This document shows positions 55,501-64,000 of a DNA stretch of 64,000 nucleotides, piece by piece (the first letter of the stretch is position 1; every line of letters begins with the position of its first letter). Source of the DNA: Melioribacter roseus P3M-2. Lineage in GTDB: Bacteria; Bacteroidota; Ignavibacteria; Ignavibacteriales; Melioribacteraceae. The stretch lies in contig NC_018178.1 of the NCBI RefSeq assembly GCF_000279145.1, positions 2,152,001-2,216,000 of the forward strand, given 5' to 3'. The translations under genes were made by a program, and so were the position numbers. The notes under the pieces were generated by a model. That model had not been told where the DNA came from, did no database searches, and was given only the letters and a program-made list of their open reading frames with translations.

Positions 55501-56466
55501 TCCGTAAACGAAAATTCCGGTTCCGATTTCAACGGCGAAGCTATTATAAGCGTGTATGACTCGGAGCGAAAAGTATATTACCAGGAAATAAATTATACGG
55601 TGACAATGCCCGGAGGATTGATCTACAGAGGAAGGGCGTCTGTTGAAAACGGTAAGTACAACACCGAATTTATTGTGCCTAAAGACATTTCCTACGAAAA
55701 TAAAAACGGTAAAATCACGGCTTACGTATTCAACGAAAAATACGACGCCGTCGGTTATACAAATAATGTTGTTGTAGGCGGAACAAATCCGAACGCGGTA
55801 AACGACGGCAAAGGTCCCGAAATTGAAGTCTACTTCGATAATGAAGAATTTGACAACGCTTATCTTGTTAATCCCGATTTTACTCTAATCGTCAAATTAT
55901 TTGACGAAACTGGGCTGAATACTACCGGAACGGGCATCGGGCATAAACTCGAAGGCGTTCTCGATGGCGACGAAAACAACGCAATCGACTTTACGAATTA
56001 TTTCGTGGGCGATTTGAACTCGGGCGGCAAATCGGGCGCGGTTAAATATAAATTTACTTCGCTTTCCGAAGGCGAACATAATATCAGAATAAAAGCGTGG
56101 GATGTTTTTAATAACTTTTCCGAAACCGAAGTCTATTTTACGGTTGTAAACGAGAGCGACGAATTGTATCTGAGAAATATTTATAATTATCCGAATCCGT
56201 TTTCCTCCTCGACAACTTTTACTTTCCAGCACAATGCAAACAACGCCATCGATGTTAAAATTAAAATATATACTGTGGCGGGAAGACTGATAAAAGAAAT
56301 TGACGAATATTCGGTTATGGATCGATTTGTGAGAATCGATTGGGACGGCAGGGACGAGGACGGGAATTCATTGGCAAACGGAACTTACTTATATAAAATT
56401 GTAGCGCAAACTACCGACGGTTCTTTTAAGAAGAGCGCGCTCGGTAAGTTGTCGATAATAAGATAA
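52561..56466 (+). CDS. porU: Type IX secretion system sortase PorU (C25 peptidase)
   Basis: 1301 residues. A gingipain-like cysteine protease that cleaves C-terminal sorting domains of exported proteins and attaches the cargo to the cell surface. Signal peptide (1-19), N-terminal beta domains, then the C25 catalytic core with H821 in NYIGHGNPNTWAHE and C855 in TAATCDFG. From about 1210 it has its own type A sorting domain (NYPNPFSSSTTF to GKLSIIR). The length agrees with PorU. The adjacent porV encodes its known partner in the attachment complex. Confidence 0.93.
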   Translation: MKTKFSVIFLLILTSVITAQDIRILSSTQSEFVFDYVPNIKDTNFFVYNGKNYVYLDIEGAYIENENFPDSIQLPVREFKLGVDGETGNTIQVLFIEESQIEGIYSFDKTPSALPRQNKKEYVTFGEYGLIRNLPFQSFLIYPLRVDGENGITHVIKRMRVRISLSSSNREKIPVEESVLQYSVLNWNVAKNWGINRNRLSKVNVPIFSTGKWYRFEANEEGIYKIDKSFLESMGINLSEVNPKTIKIYSVNGYALPENIDDESIGFNENAIYVKGEEDEVFNEGDYILFYSRGIQAWEYDESRRSIQRIKNPFTKKNYFWLTFGGNQGKRMPAKSSLNSSNVYMQNTTPSYVFNDKDSVKIGASGREYFGDVFSGARRERVYLNTLYGLAPGTKINYKFRLISTSSEVISYSVRESNQLIYSGSIPLNSKLSYTYGTQSAGMASYSSQLTDNRSNLKFTINTNISSASVYLDYFEIEYQRYLKATMDYLIFFSKDTNATIEYRITDFSNSNIFAFDLTEPYYVKMITGAFISGGEFRFQSQENENRISKYMAINSSAFKSPSGGAQMTPVDILSNTSGSRMIVITNKYFKEQAEKYAAYRSSESPDPLSTSIYYVDDIMNQFSGGMLDPTSIRDFLKYAYDNWQTKPEYALFFGDGDYDYLNVVTEDLDKNFVPTYQTAESLSEINSYSTDDYYARVSGPDRAVDLATGRLAVQSQTDAEAVIDKIRKYENESSTGPWRYRITMIADDGLTTDGDDTSLHTRQSEELILRRISKAYDLNKIYLVAYPTVLTGLGRRKPEVNKAIINAFNNGTLIANYIGHGNPNTWAHEYVFEKATTIPQLKNSEFFFLTAATCDFGKFDDMSEQSSTELMVNMPDAGAIGIFTAARVVYATSNAAINDTFYTYLFKRTPDGKPLRIGDVFMLTKQNRTAINDQKFHLFCDPALRLKIPAESARVDSVNGAPVNKTVQINALGNVNIKGSVNENSGSDFNGEAIISVYDSERKVYYQEINYTVTMPGGLIYRGRASVENGKYNTEFIVPKDISYENKNGKITAYVFNEKYDAVGYTNNVVVGGTNPNAVNDGKGPEIEVYFDNEEFDNAYLVNPDFTLIVKLFDETGLNTTGTGIGHKLEGVLDGDENNAIDFTNYFVGDLNSGGKSGAVKYKFTSLSEGEHNIRIKAWDVFNNFSETEVYFTVVNESDELYLRNIYNYPNPFSSSTTFTFQHNANNAIDVKIKIYTVAGRLIKEIDEYSVMDRFVRIDWDGRDEDGNSLANGTYLYKIVAQTTDGSFKKSALGKLSIIR

Positions 56467-56499
56467 AATTAATATAAATACTCAAGGAGGTATACTAAA

Positions 56500-57690
56500 A
56501 TGAAAAGAATAATTTTGATTCCGATGATTATGTTGATGTTAGCGGGAATCGGTTCTGAAATAAAAGCGCAAGGCGAAGCTGCATTACCCTTCCTTTTGAT
56601 TGCTCCCGATTCGAGAGCCGGCGGTATCGGCGAATCCGGTACCGGATTGGCTGATAATTCCGCTGCAATATTCTGGAATCCCGCCGGAATTGCTTTTTTA
56701 ACCGGCTCGGAAGTCAGTTTTACTCACAGTAACTGGCTGCCGCAGTTCCATCTCGACTTGTTCTACGACTATGCTACTTATCGACAATATATAGAAGATT
56801 TGAACGGCAGTATTACGGCAAGCGTTACTTACATGAATTACGGAGAAATTGTTCGCACAGGCTCCGATTCGCCCGAACCGATCGGAACATTCAGATCGTT
56901 CGACGCGGCGCTTACAGTCGGTTATGCCACCAAGTTGAGCAACGACTGGGGACTCGGATTGAACTTCCGTTTAATTCACAGCCGATTGGCGGACAAACCG
57001 ACCGAAGCCGAACAGGGTAAAGGCGTCGCAACCACAGTCAGCTTCGACGTCGGAGCTATGTGGCGTCCCGAGCATTTGAATCTGCCTCTGATCGGAGATA
57101 TGAGCAACCGCCTGAGTATCGGTATGAATCTCAGCAATATCGGTCCGAAAATCTATTATATCGATCAGGCGCAGGCGGATCCGATACCTACAAATTTCAG
57201 ACTCGGTTTTGCAACGCGGCTTTATCAGGACGATTTCAACTCAATAACAATGACGCTCGATTTCAGCAAATTATTGGTCGATAAGGGCGAAGCCTTTCGC
57301 GGCGAAGTCGACAGTAACGCTACTCCGAAACAACGGAAAGATTTTTACGAAGCGATTTTCACCGCATGGGCTGATCAGCCGTTGAGCGAGGAAATAAGAG
57401 ATATTACAACCGCCATGGGTCTGGAATACTGGTACGGTCAACCGGGAGATTTTATGTTTGCCTTGAGAGCGGGATATTTTTATGAAGACCCGTCTTTCGG
57501 AAACAGAAAATTCGTTACTATCGGAGCGGGTATCAGATACGACATGTACGGATTCGATTTCAGTTATTTAACAACTGACGTATTCAAAGAAGGCGAAAAT
57601 CATCCGCTCAATAATACATTACGCTTCACCATCTTTATCGGCTGGGGAGGCGTCCCTCAAACTCAATTAGGATTTCCCAGAGGTATTTAA
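56500..57690 (+). CDS. porV: Type IX secretion system outer-membrane protein PorV
   Basis: 396 residues with a signal peptide (about 1-23). A FadL-like beta-barrel beginning LPFLLIAPDSRAGGIGESGTGLADNSAAIFWNPAGIA, a hallmark of the PorV/UPF0164 family. PorV binds sorting-domain cargo and passes it to PorU. It has the strongest ribosome site in the window (AAGGAGGT) and begins 33 bases after porU. The other core components (PorK, L, M, N, T, Sov) are not in the window. Confidence 0.92.
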   Translation: MKRIILIPMIMLMLAGIGSEIKAQGEAALPFLLIAPDSRAGGIGESGTGLADNSAAIFWNPAGIAFLTGSEVSFTHSNWLPQFHLDLFYDYATYRQYIEDLNGSITASVTYMNYGEIVRTGSDSPEPIGTFRSFDAALTVGYATKLSNDWGLGLNFRLIHSRLADKPTEAEQGKGVATTVSFDVGAMWRPEHLNLPLIGDMSNRLSIGMNLSNIGPKIYYIDQAQADPIPTNFRLGFATRLYQDDFNSITMTLDFSKLLVDKGEAFRGEVDSNATPKQRKDFYEAIFTAWADQPLSEEIRDITTAMGLEYWYGQPGDFMFALRAGYFYEDPSFGNRKFVTIGAGIRYDMYGFDFSYLTTDVFKEGENHPLNNTLRFTIFIGWGGVPQTQLGFPRGI

Positions 57691-57696
57691 TCAATT

Positions 57697-60600
57697 ATGA
57701 ATAAATCAAATCTCAAGATATTTTTATGGCTGGGAATATTAATTCCCGGCCTTTTGTTTGCAGGCTCGCAGAGCGAAAAGAAATTTTCAATTACCCGGTC
57801 GCTCCCGAATAATTCGACTCAAAATGCGGCAATCGGCAAACTGAAGATTTTGGCCGTTATGGTGGAATTTCAGGAGGACAACGATGAATATACGTACGGA
57901 AACGGAAAGTTCGGTTCGGTCTATACGGAAGATTACGGCGATACGATAATCGATCCTCTGCCGCACGACCGCACTTATTTTGAGAATCACCTCGAGTTTG
58001 CAAAAAATTATTTTTATAAAGTTTCAGACGGTAAATTGAATATCGAATATACCGTTTTGCCGGAAATAATTACTGTATCCAAAACAATGCGCAACTATGC
58101 GCCGCCTTTGACCAATCCCGACGATCTGGGCGGGCTGGCTAATTTTGCGGGGGAAGTTTGGGATTTAGCCGATTCGGTTTATGCGGATCTCGACTTTTCT
58201 CAATACGATTTGTTCACGATTTTTCATGCCGGAGCGGGAGCGGCTTTTTATCCGACAGGGAAAATCGGTTACGAAAGAGATTTGCCTTCCGTATTCCTGG
58301 GGTTCAATACTCTTCAAAAATATCTGGGCAATGATTTCGCCGGGTTTACGGTCAAAAACGATTTTAATATACGGAACACTGTCATACTTCCTTCAACCGA
58401 ATCGAAAGAAGTTCAATCTTTCGGTGAAAAATATCTTTATCAGATGTCCATTAACGGTTTGATAGTGTCGAATATCGGAAGCTATTTGGGATTGCCCGAT
58501 TTATTCAATACCGAAACGGGAGTTACTGCTATCGACAGATTCGGTTTGATGGACGGGAACGCAATATTTGCTTACAGCGGTTTGTTCCCGCCGGAACCGT
58601 CTCCCTGGGAAAAAATATTCTTGGGTTGGGTAGAACCTGTAGTGTTGAACGCCAATGTCAATAATGTTCACATTGCGGCAAAACTTGCCGCTGCGGCGGG
58701 CGACACGGTTATCGTCAAAATTCCGATAAACGACCACGAATATTTTCTGGTAGAGAATAGACAACGCGACGTTAATAAAGACGGGATAACTCTTACTTAT
58801 AAAATAGGCGACAACGTTTATACGTTTAATACGCAAAAAGACACCGGCAGATTCAGATTCGACAATGCCGATACGATGCGGGGCGTTGTTGTGGACGTTG
58901 ACGAATTCGATTGGGCTGTGCCCGCCAATGGAATTGTTATTTGGCATATCGACGAAAAAATTATTAACGAAAAATATGCCGAAAACAGAGTTAATGCGGA
59001 TTTGTACAACAAAGGCGTCGACATAGAAGAAGCCGACGGAATTCAGGATATCGGAGAATTGTTTAATACTGTTTTCGGCGAAGTATATGGTATTGCGGGC
59101 GAGGAAGATTTATGGTATAAAGGAAATAAAGCGCGCTTTTATAAAAACCGTTTCGGCAGCGATACAAAGCCGAACAGCAATTCCAATTCGGGCGCAAAGT
59201 CGTTCATTACTATCGACAATTTCTCGGAACCCGGAAATGTAATGACGTTCGACTTATTTATCGGCAACGATCGATTCCTTAAACTTGCAAATATACTTCT
59301 CGACGGAAACTATAAGTTTGTCGGAGGTTTGGACAATCTTCCGTACATTTTTCTTATTAACAATCACGACTTGATTATACGACATCTCGAATCGGAATAT
59401 TCATTGGTGTTTCCGGAATTTTCGGAAGTGAGTCCTTCGATATTCTCAGCGTCCTCGAACTTTGTTGTAGTGGGAGCAAATAATAATCAGTTTAATAAGC
59501 TTACTTTGAGTTCCGCGCTTGACAGGGTTATTTCTCAAAACTCTTATAACTTTTCCGAGAACGAAGGTTCAAAGGTTATTACCCCGGTGACCTACAGAGG
59601 ACTAAATTTCTATACTCTGATGGGGACGGATATTTCAAGATTTTTGAGATTGGATCATTTTACAGGCATATACCGCACATTTGATTTCAGTGAATACGGT
59701 AAAATTGTTCAGATTTCGGCATACCGCGATCAGAATGATTTTGCATTGATTACCGACGGAGGATATTTTATAACGGGTAAATTTCCCAACGACGTGAAAA
59801 ATAGAGCGCTTAATTTAAGCGGAGTTCCCGTTAAATTAATCACGCTCTTGAAGCCGGACGGTAAAAACGAATTTATAGTTCTCAACGAAAATAACGGTTT
59901 CGACATAATTGCAGAGGGCGGAATTCGCAACAGCTTTGTGATTAATACTGCGGATACGATAAAAGATTTTGCAATTTACGTAAATCAAACGAACGGAACT
60001 TATTCGATTTTGGTTGTGGATAAGAACAAGGTCTTGTCTTTCAACAGCTTCGGCATTTTAAACGATAATTTTCCGATAACAGCGTCGTCGGAATTAAACG
60101 ATTACATTTTAACAACAGATTTAAATAACGACGGGGTCTGGGATATTTTAGTTTCCTCTGTTGACGGAAATCTTTTTGCATGGGACGGAGCGAGCGGAGA
60201 TTTATTACAGGGTTTTCCGATTTCTACCGGAGCTTCGCTCAAAGTTCCGCCGGTGTTATTTACAATCGACAATAGTCAGAGCTTAACTAACTTCAAATCC
60301 GGAATAATTTATGCGTCCGTCGATGCGGAAAATTATTTGAACTGCTGGTTTATTGCGACAGACAATCCTTCTTCCTACGGCTGGCATTCGGTGGCGGGCG
60401 ATTTGTATAATTCTTATACGATTACATTGCCCGCGGAAAATATTATAGATGAATATTTCCCTGAAAGCAAAGCTTACAATTGGCCTAATCCGGTATACGG
60501 CAACGAAACTTATATAAGATATTTCGTAGCCGAAGATTCGGATGTCGAAGTGACAATATTGGACGCCGCCGGCGATTATGTGACTACGCTCAAAGGAACC

Positions 60601-60735
60601 GGACGCGGCGGATTCGACAATGAAATTCGGTGGGATGTTTCGGACGTTCCAAGCGGAGTTTATTTCGCGCGTATCAATGTTTCCTCGGCTGACAAAGCGG
60701 CCGCTAAATTAATCAAAATTGCAATCATCAAGTAG
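57697..60735 (+). CDS. M6-protease-like protein with a lost zinc motif and a type IX sorting domain
   Basis: 1012 residues: signal peptide (about 1-22), an immune-inhibitor-A/M6-like region (45-530), a propeller-like middle (535-910), and a C-terminal type A sorting domain (NWPNPVYGNETYIRYFV to KLIKIAIIK). The M6 motif HExxHxLGLPDLY is expected at 258, but the sequence is SNIGSYLGLPDLF (S258, N259, S262), so both zinc histidines and the catalytic glutamate are gone while the flanking LGLPDL and GLMD are kept. It is probably secreted and surface-attached by the system encoded next to it, perhaps as a binding protein. Seven bases separate it from porV. Confidence 0.85.
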   Translation: MNKSNLKIFLWLGILIPGLLFAGSQSEKKFSITRSLPNNSTQNAAIGKLKILAVMVEFQEDNDEYTYGNGKFGSVYTEDYGDTIIDPLPHDRTYFENHLEFAKNYFYKVSDGKLNIEYTVLPEIITVSKTMRNYAPPLTNPDDLGGLANFAGEVWDLADSVYADLDFSQYDLFTIFHAGAGAAFYPTGKIGYERDLPSVFLGFNTLQKYLGNDFAGFTVKNDFNIRNTVILPSTESKEVQSFGEKYLYQMSINGLIVSNIGSYLGLPDLFNTETGVTAIDRFGLMDGNAIFAYSGLFPPEPSPWEKIFLGWVEPVVLNANVNNVHIAAKLAAAAGDTVIVKIPINDHEYFLVENRQRDVNKDGITLTYKIGDNVYTFNTQKDTGRFRFDNADTMRGVVVDVDEFDWAVPANGIVIWHIDEKIINEKYAENRVNADLYNKGVDIEEADGIQDIGELFNTVFGEVYGIAGEEDLWYKGNKARFYKNRFGSDTKPNSNSNSGAKSFITIDNFSEPGNVMTFDLFIGNDRFLKLANILLDGNYKFVGGLDNLPYIFLINNHDLIIRHLESEYSLVFPEFSEVSPSIFSASSNFVVVGANNNQFNKLTLSSALDRVISQNSYNFSENEGSKVITPVTYRGLNFYTLMGTDISRFLRLDHFTGIYRTFDFSEYGKIVQISAYRDQNDFALITDGGYFITGKFPNDVKNRALNLSGVPVKLITLLKPDGKNEFIVLNENNGFDIIAEGGIRNSFVINTADTIKDFAIYVNQTNGTYSILVVDKNKVLSFNSFGILNDNFPITASSELNDYILTTDLNNDGVWDILVSSVDGNLFAWDGASGDLLQGFPISTGASLKVPPVLFTIDNSQSLTNFKSGIIYASVDAENYLNCWFIATDNPSSYGWHSVAGDLYNSYTITLPAENIIDEYFPESKAYNWPNPVYGNETYIRYFVAEDSDVEVTILDAAGDYVTTLKGTGRGGFDNEIRWDVSDVPSGVYFARINVSSADKAAAKLIKIAIIK

Positions 60736-60742
60736 AAACCTT

Positions 60743-63700
60743 ATGCGAAAATTATTCTTATTCTTTTTGTTGATACCGTATTTATTGACCGCTCAATTCA
60801 ATGAATATAATCCCGAATACGATTGGTATACATTAAAAGGCGAACATGTATTTGTACATTACCACCCCGAAGCGGAAAGGACTGCCAGGACGGTTCTGAA
60901 AATAGCCGAAGAAGTTTGGGGCCCGATTACGTCATTATACGATTACGAACCCGAAACGGTTCATTTTGTAATTAAAGATATCGACGATTATTCCAACGGC
61001 GCGACGTATTTTTTCGACAATAAAATCGAAATATGGGCGTCCGCTCTCGATTTCGATTTGCGCGGCTCGCACAATTGGCTAAGAAACGTAATATCTCACG
61101 AATTTACTCATATGGTTCAAATTCAGGCTGCAATGAAAATCGGCAGAAGAGTGCCGGCAGTTTATCTTCAATTTATGAATTATGAAGATAAACGCCGTCC
61201 CGATATCTTATACGGTTTCCCGAATTTTATTGCCTCGTATCCGATTGCGACGGTAAACGTGCCGGCATGGTTTGCCGAAGGCACGGCTCAATATATGCGT
61301 AAAGAATTTAACTACGATAATTGGGATACGCACAGAGACATGATTTTGAGATGCTACGCTCTCGACGGGAAAATGCTTACGTGGAATCAAATGGGCGTAT
61401 TCGGAAAAACTAGTCTTGGCAACGAATCCGTTTATAACGCCGGATTTGCTCTTACACGCTATATAGCGCAAAAGTACGGCGAGGATAAATTGGTGGAAAT
61501 AAACGACCGATTGAAAGCGCTTACGAATTTTACTATCGACGCAGCCATTGAACAAACGCTCGGTATTTCAGGCAAACAACTCTATTCGGAATGGAGCGAA
61601 TTCCTTAAGAAAGATTATAAAGAAAGAATTAATAATGTGCTCGAAAACCGTGTAGAAGGCGAATTAATTACTCCGGTAGGTTTCGGTAATTTTTATCCTT
61701 CATTCTCGGACGACGGTTCTAAAATGGTTTATGTGTCGAATAAGTACAGCGATTATTTCGGCGTTTCTTCAATTTATTTGTATGATTTCAAAACAAAGAA
61801 AGAAAAATTACTAGTGCCAATGGTTCGTTCCACGGCAGTTTTCATACCGGGCTCAAATAAAATAATTTATGCAAAATTGAGCGACGATAATCCCCGCTGG
61901 AATAATATTCACGACTTGTATCTATATGATCTCGACGAAGAAGAATCGACCCGGCTTACGCACGGCCTAAGAGCGAACAATCCGAACGTTTCTCACGACG
62001 GTTCTAAAATCGTATTCCTCTTCCAAAAGGACGGCACAACCAATATCGGCACTGTCGACATCAACGGAAAGAATTTTAAACAATTGACGTTTTTCAATAA
62101 CGGCGAACAGGTTTACAATCCCAAATTCTCGCCTGACGATTCATACATAGTCTTCGGTTACTCTCTTAAAAATACGAGGGAAATTGCACGGGTGGATACA
62201 AACGGAACCGGATACGATATTATAATTCAAAATGGTTACGACAACCGCGACCCCGTTTTTGACAGTAACGGCAATCTGATTTTCGCCTCGGATATGACAG
62301 GCATTTTCAACCTTTATCGATACGATTTTGAAACCCAAAAAACAACCAGAATATCGAATGTGGTAGGCGGAGCTTTTCAGCCGGATATCGACGGAGAAGG
62401 AAATGTTATTTATGCCGGGTATACTTCCGACGGATTTAAGATATTCCTTCTGGATAAAGAAAGTCAGTCAAAAGTAGACGACGACAAAAAATACGTATGG
62501 ATTGGAAATCCCCCTTTGGGGAACGACAAACCGAAAGGCGATTTGGCTCGATTCAATATAGAAAGGTTGAAGAATTACAACGATTACGAACTGCCGGACG
62601 TAAAACCGTCCAGATACTCGGGCTATTTTTCGCGTTTCAGCATTATACCGTTTATACGTTACGATAATTATATTACTTCGAACAGTTTTGCAGACAGAAT
62701 AAAACCGGGTATTTACGCTGCTTCGAGCGACTATTTGAACAGATTCAGTATATTCGGCGGAGGCGCAATCAACAAAAAATTCGAACGAGATTTGTTCCTC
62801 TCGTTTGAGTACAGAGATAAGCTACCGTTGTTGTTTAATCTGGGACTTAAACCAGAAGTCGGCATAGAGCTTTACAGCGTAAGCCGAAAAACAAATACGG
62901 ATATAATCTTCGACTCGCTCGATACCTCGTTGAGAACGAGTACTGATGTAACCTATAATTTATTCGAAGCCGATTTCTTCGCGCGTCAGAAAATTATTAC
63001 AGCGGGAAATATGTTGGAGTTCAGATACGTCTACAGCAGTTACACAGCCACTCTGGAAGCGTTTATATTTCCGAATACGAGTCTGCTCTATCCTTCGACA
63101 AACGATACCTATTATATAGGCAACGATTTCCAATTGAAATTCAGCCACGACGGAATAATTCCGACAAAAGATGCGGATATAAATCCGGTCGGAAGAAAAA
63201 TAGAGCTTAAATACGATTATGAATTTAACCGCTATAACCCGGACGGAACGTATGAAGTGGCGGACGGCATATTGAAACCGGTCTACAAAAACTACAATTT
63301 CCAAAGAATCGAATTAAACTGGAAAGAATATATGCGCGTCTACATGGAACATACTCTCACGGCTCAAATACGAGCGGGGAGTATTCTGGGACCCGATGTG
63401 CCGGAGTTCTTCGATTTTTATCTGGGCGGTTTGATCGGCATGAAAAGTTATCCGTTCTATGCTGTCAGCGGCAATGAAGTCGCATGGATAAATCTTACAT
63501 ACCGCTTCCCGCTCTTTAAGGATATCGATACGCGGCTGGGTCATCTATATGTCGACAAGATTTACATGTCGGTTTATGCCGATTTCGGCAATGCGTGGAA
63601 CGGCAATAGCGTTAAACTGAACGACTTTAAAAAGGGAGCGGGACTCGAACTTAGAATAAAAATGAACTCGTTCTACCTTTTCCCGACGAGTCTCTTTTTA

Positions 63701-63811
63701 AATGCCGCATATTCGTTCGACAGATTCACCAGAACGATTCTTAATGAAAATGTTACTTACGGGAAGGAATGGAATTTTTACGGCGGTATATTGTTCGATT
63801 TTAATTTCTAA
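60743..63811 (+). CDS. Gluzincin peptidase, TolB-like propeller and outer-membrane barrel protein (paralogue)
   Basis: 1022 residues from the ATG at 60743, which gives a clean signal peptide (RKLFLFFLLIPYLLTAQ). A peptidase-MA-like domain has HEFTH with H119, E120 and H123, and the third ligand E179 in PAWFAEG. PD40-like propeller repeats follow (about 310-580: GSKMVYVSNK, GSKIVFLFQKD, DSYIVFGYS), then a barrel-like C-terminal 400 residues ending in FDFNF. Same architecture as the protein at 30097. Being in the porUV cluster, it may process cargo at the surface. Catalytic residues are complete, unlike its M6-like neighbour. Confidence 0.82.
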   Translation: MRKLFLFFLLIPYLLTAQFNEYNPEYDWYTLKGEHVFVHYHPEAERTARTVLKIAEEVWGPITSLYDYEPETVHFVIKDIDDYSNGATYFFDNKIEIWASALDFDLRGSHNWLRNVISHEFTHMVQIQAAMKIGRRVPAVYLQFMNYEDKRRPDILYGFPNFIASYPIATVNVPAWFAEGTAQYMRKEFNYDNWDTHRDMILRCYALDGKMLTWNQMGVFGKTSLGNESVYNAGFALTRYIAQKYGEDKLVEINDRLKALTNFTIDAAIEQTLGISGKQLYSEWSEFLKKDYKERINNVLENRVEGELITPVGFGNFYPSFSDDGSKMVYVSNKYSDYFGVSSIYLYDFKTKKEKLLVPMVRSTAVFIPGSNKIIYAKLSDDNPRWNNIHDLYLYDLDEEESTRLTHGLRANNPNVSHDGSKIVFLFQKDGTTNIGTVDINGKNFKQLTFFNNGEQVYNPKFSPDDSYIVFGYSLKNTREIARVDTNGTGYDIIIQNGYDNRDPVFDSNGNLIFASDMTGIFNLYRYDFETQKTTRISNVVGGAFQPDIDGEGNVIYAGYTSDGFKIFLLDKESQSKVDDDKKYVWIGNPPLGNDKPKGDLARFNIERLKNYNDYELPDVKPSRYSGYFSRFSIIPFIRYDNYITSNSFADRIKPGIYAASSDYLNRFSIFGGGAINKKFERDLFLSFEYRDKLPLLFNLGLKPEVGIELYSVSRKTNTDIIFDSLDTSLRTSTDVTYNLFEADFFARQKIITAGNMLEFRYVYSSYTATLEAFIFPNTSLLYPSTNDTYYIGNDFQLKFSHDGIIPTKDADINPVGRKIELKYDYEFNRYNPDGTYEVADGILKPVYKNYNFQRIELNWKEYMRVYMEHTLTAQIRAGSILGPDVPEFFDFYLGGLIGMKSYPFYAVSGNEVAWINLTYRFPLFKDIDTRLGHLYVDKIYMSVYADFGNAWNGNSVKLNDFKKGAGLELRIKMNSFYLFPTSLFLNAAYSFDRFTRTILNENVTYGKEWNFYGGILFDFNF

Positions 63812-63817
63812 ACGGGT

Positions 63818-64000
63818 ATGAAAATGAAGAAAATAATATTGATATTGTTTATTGCCGGCGCCGTTGGAGCTCAGTCAAAATTGACCGGCAAATTATATCT
63901 CGATTCCGGGATTTCTTTCAAAGAGACTTCGGTTGAATTTGACGACTATGTAGTATCCGCGCAAAAGAAGAAAGCTCCTTTTACCGCTGCGCTCCTTTCG
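63818..64000 (+). CDS. Exported protein of unknown function, N-terminal fragment (runs off the window)
   Basis: 61 codons visible. An N-terminal signal peptide (MKMKKIILILFIAGAVGAQ) leads into a beta-rich start (KLTGKLYLDSGISFKETSVEFDDYVVSAQ). A second ATG two codons later would serve equally well. It begins 6 bases after the upstream stop and is probably the next gene of the secretion operon. Too little is visible to name a family. Confidence 0.7.
   Translation, partial: MKMKKIILILFIAGAVGAQSKLTGKLYLDSGISFKETSVEFDDYVVSAQKKKAPFTAALLS

Overview
The window (about 40% G+C by eye) looks like chromosomal DNA of a free-living Gram-negative bacterium of the Bacteroidota/Chlorobi/Ignavibacteria group. 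The evidence is an LpxC-FabZ fusion, a lipid A and BamA/TamB outer-membrane set, and type IX secretion parts (PorU, PorV and proteins with C-terminal sorting domains). It differs from classical Bacteroidetes in frequent Shine-Dalgarno sequences. My best guess is an Ignavibacteria-like lineage; this is inferred from gene content, not from a marker phylogeny. I see no prophage, insertion sequence, CRISPR array or rRNA.

Layout. 1-5638 (minus strand): the smc start, a GH2-like membrane protein, tpiA, a NifU-domain protein and an Mrp/ApbC ATPase. 5764-9671 (plus): a ferrous-iron operon with a DtxR-type regulator, a membrane-anchored DtxR-FeoA fusion and FeoB split into GTPase and permease genes; a DtxR-box-like palindrome lies in its promoter. 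9672-15534 (minus): ppk, dCMP deaminase, a structured intergenic stretch, a histidine kinase, purA and a STAS protein. 15658-21909 (plus): an ECF sigma factor, an unknown membrane protein, two SpoIIE-type phosphatases, a STAS antagonist and an RsbW-like kinase, which together look like a partner-switching stress circuit. 21912-28976 (minus): secF, secD, the rpsF-ssb-rpsR-rplI cluster, pth, rplY and prs. 29052-30098: a lipoprotein gene and an fmdB-type gene.

30097-50839 (minus) is an envelope-biogenesis block: a gluzincin/beta-propeller/barrel protein, rnr, tamB, both halves of heptose activation (rfaE2, rfaE1), a propeller protein, a lipoate ligase, lpxA, lpxC-fabZ, lpxD, two Skp-like chaperones, bamA and uppS. 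51049-52390 (plus) holds tRNA-Glu, nth and an HD-domain gene interrupted by a TAG codon. 52561 to the end (plus) is a type IX secretion cluster: porU, porV, a sorting-domain protein related to M6 proteases whose zinc motif is lost, a second gluzincin/propeller/barrel protein and the start of another exported protein.

The most notable points are the unusual Feo locus, the ECF/partner-switching module, the inactivated M6-like protein beside porUV, the two gluzincin/propeller/barrel proteins, and the amber-interrupted HD gene.
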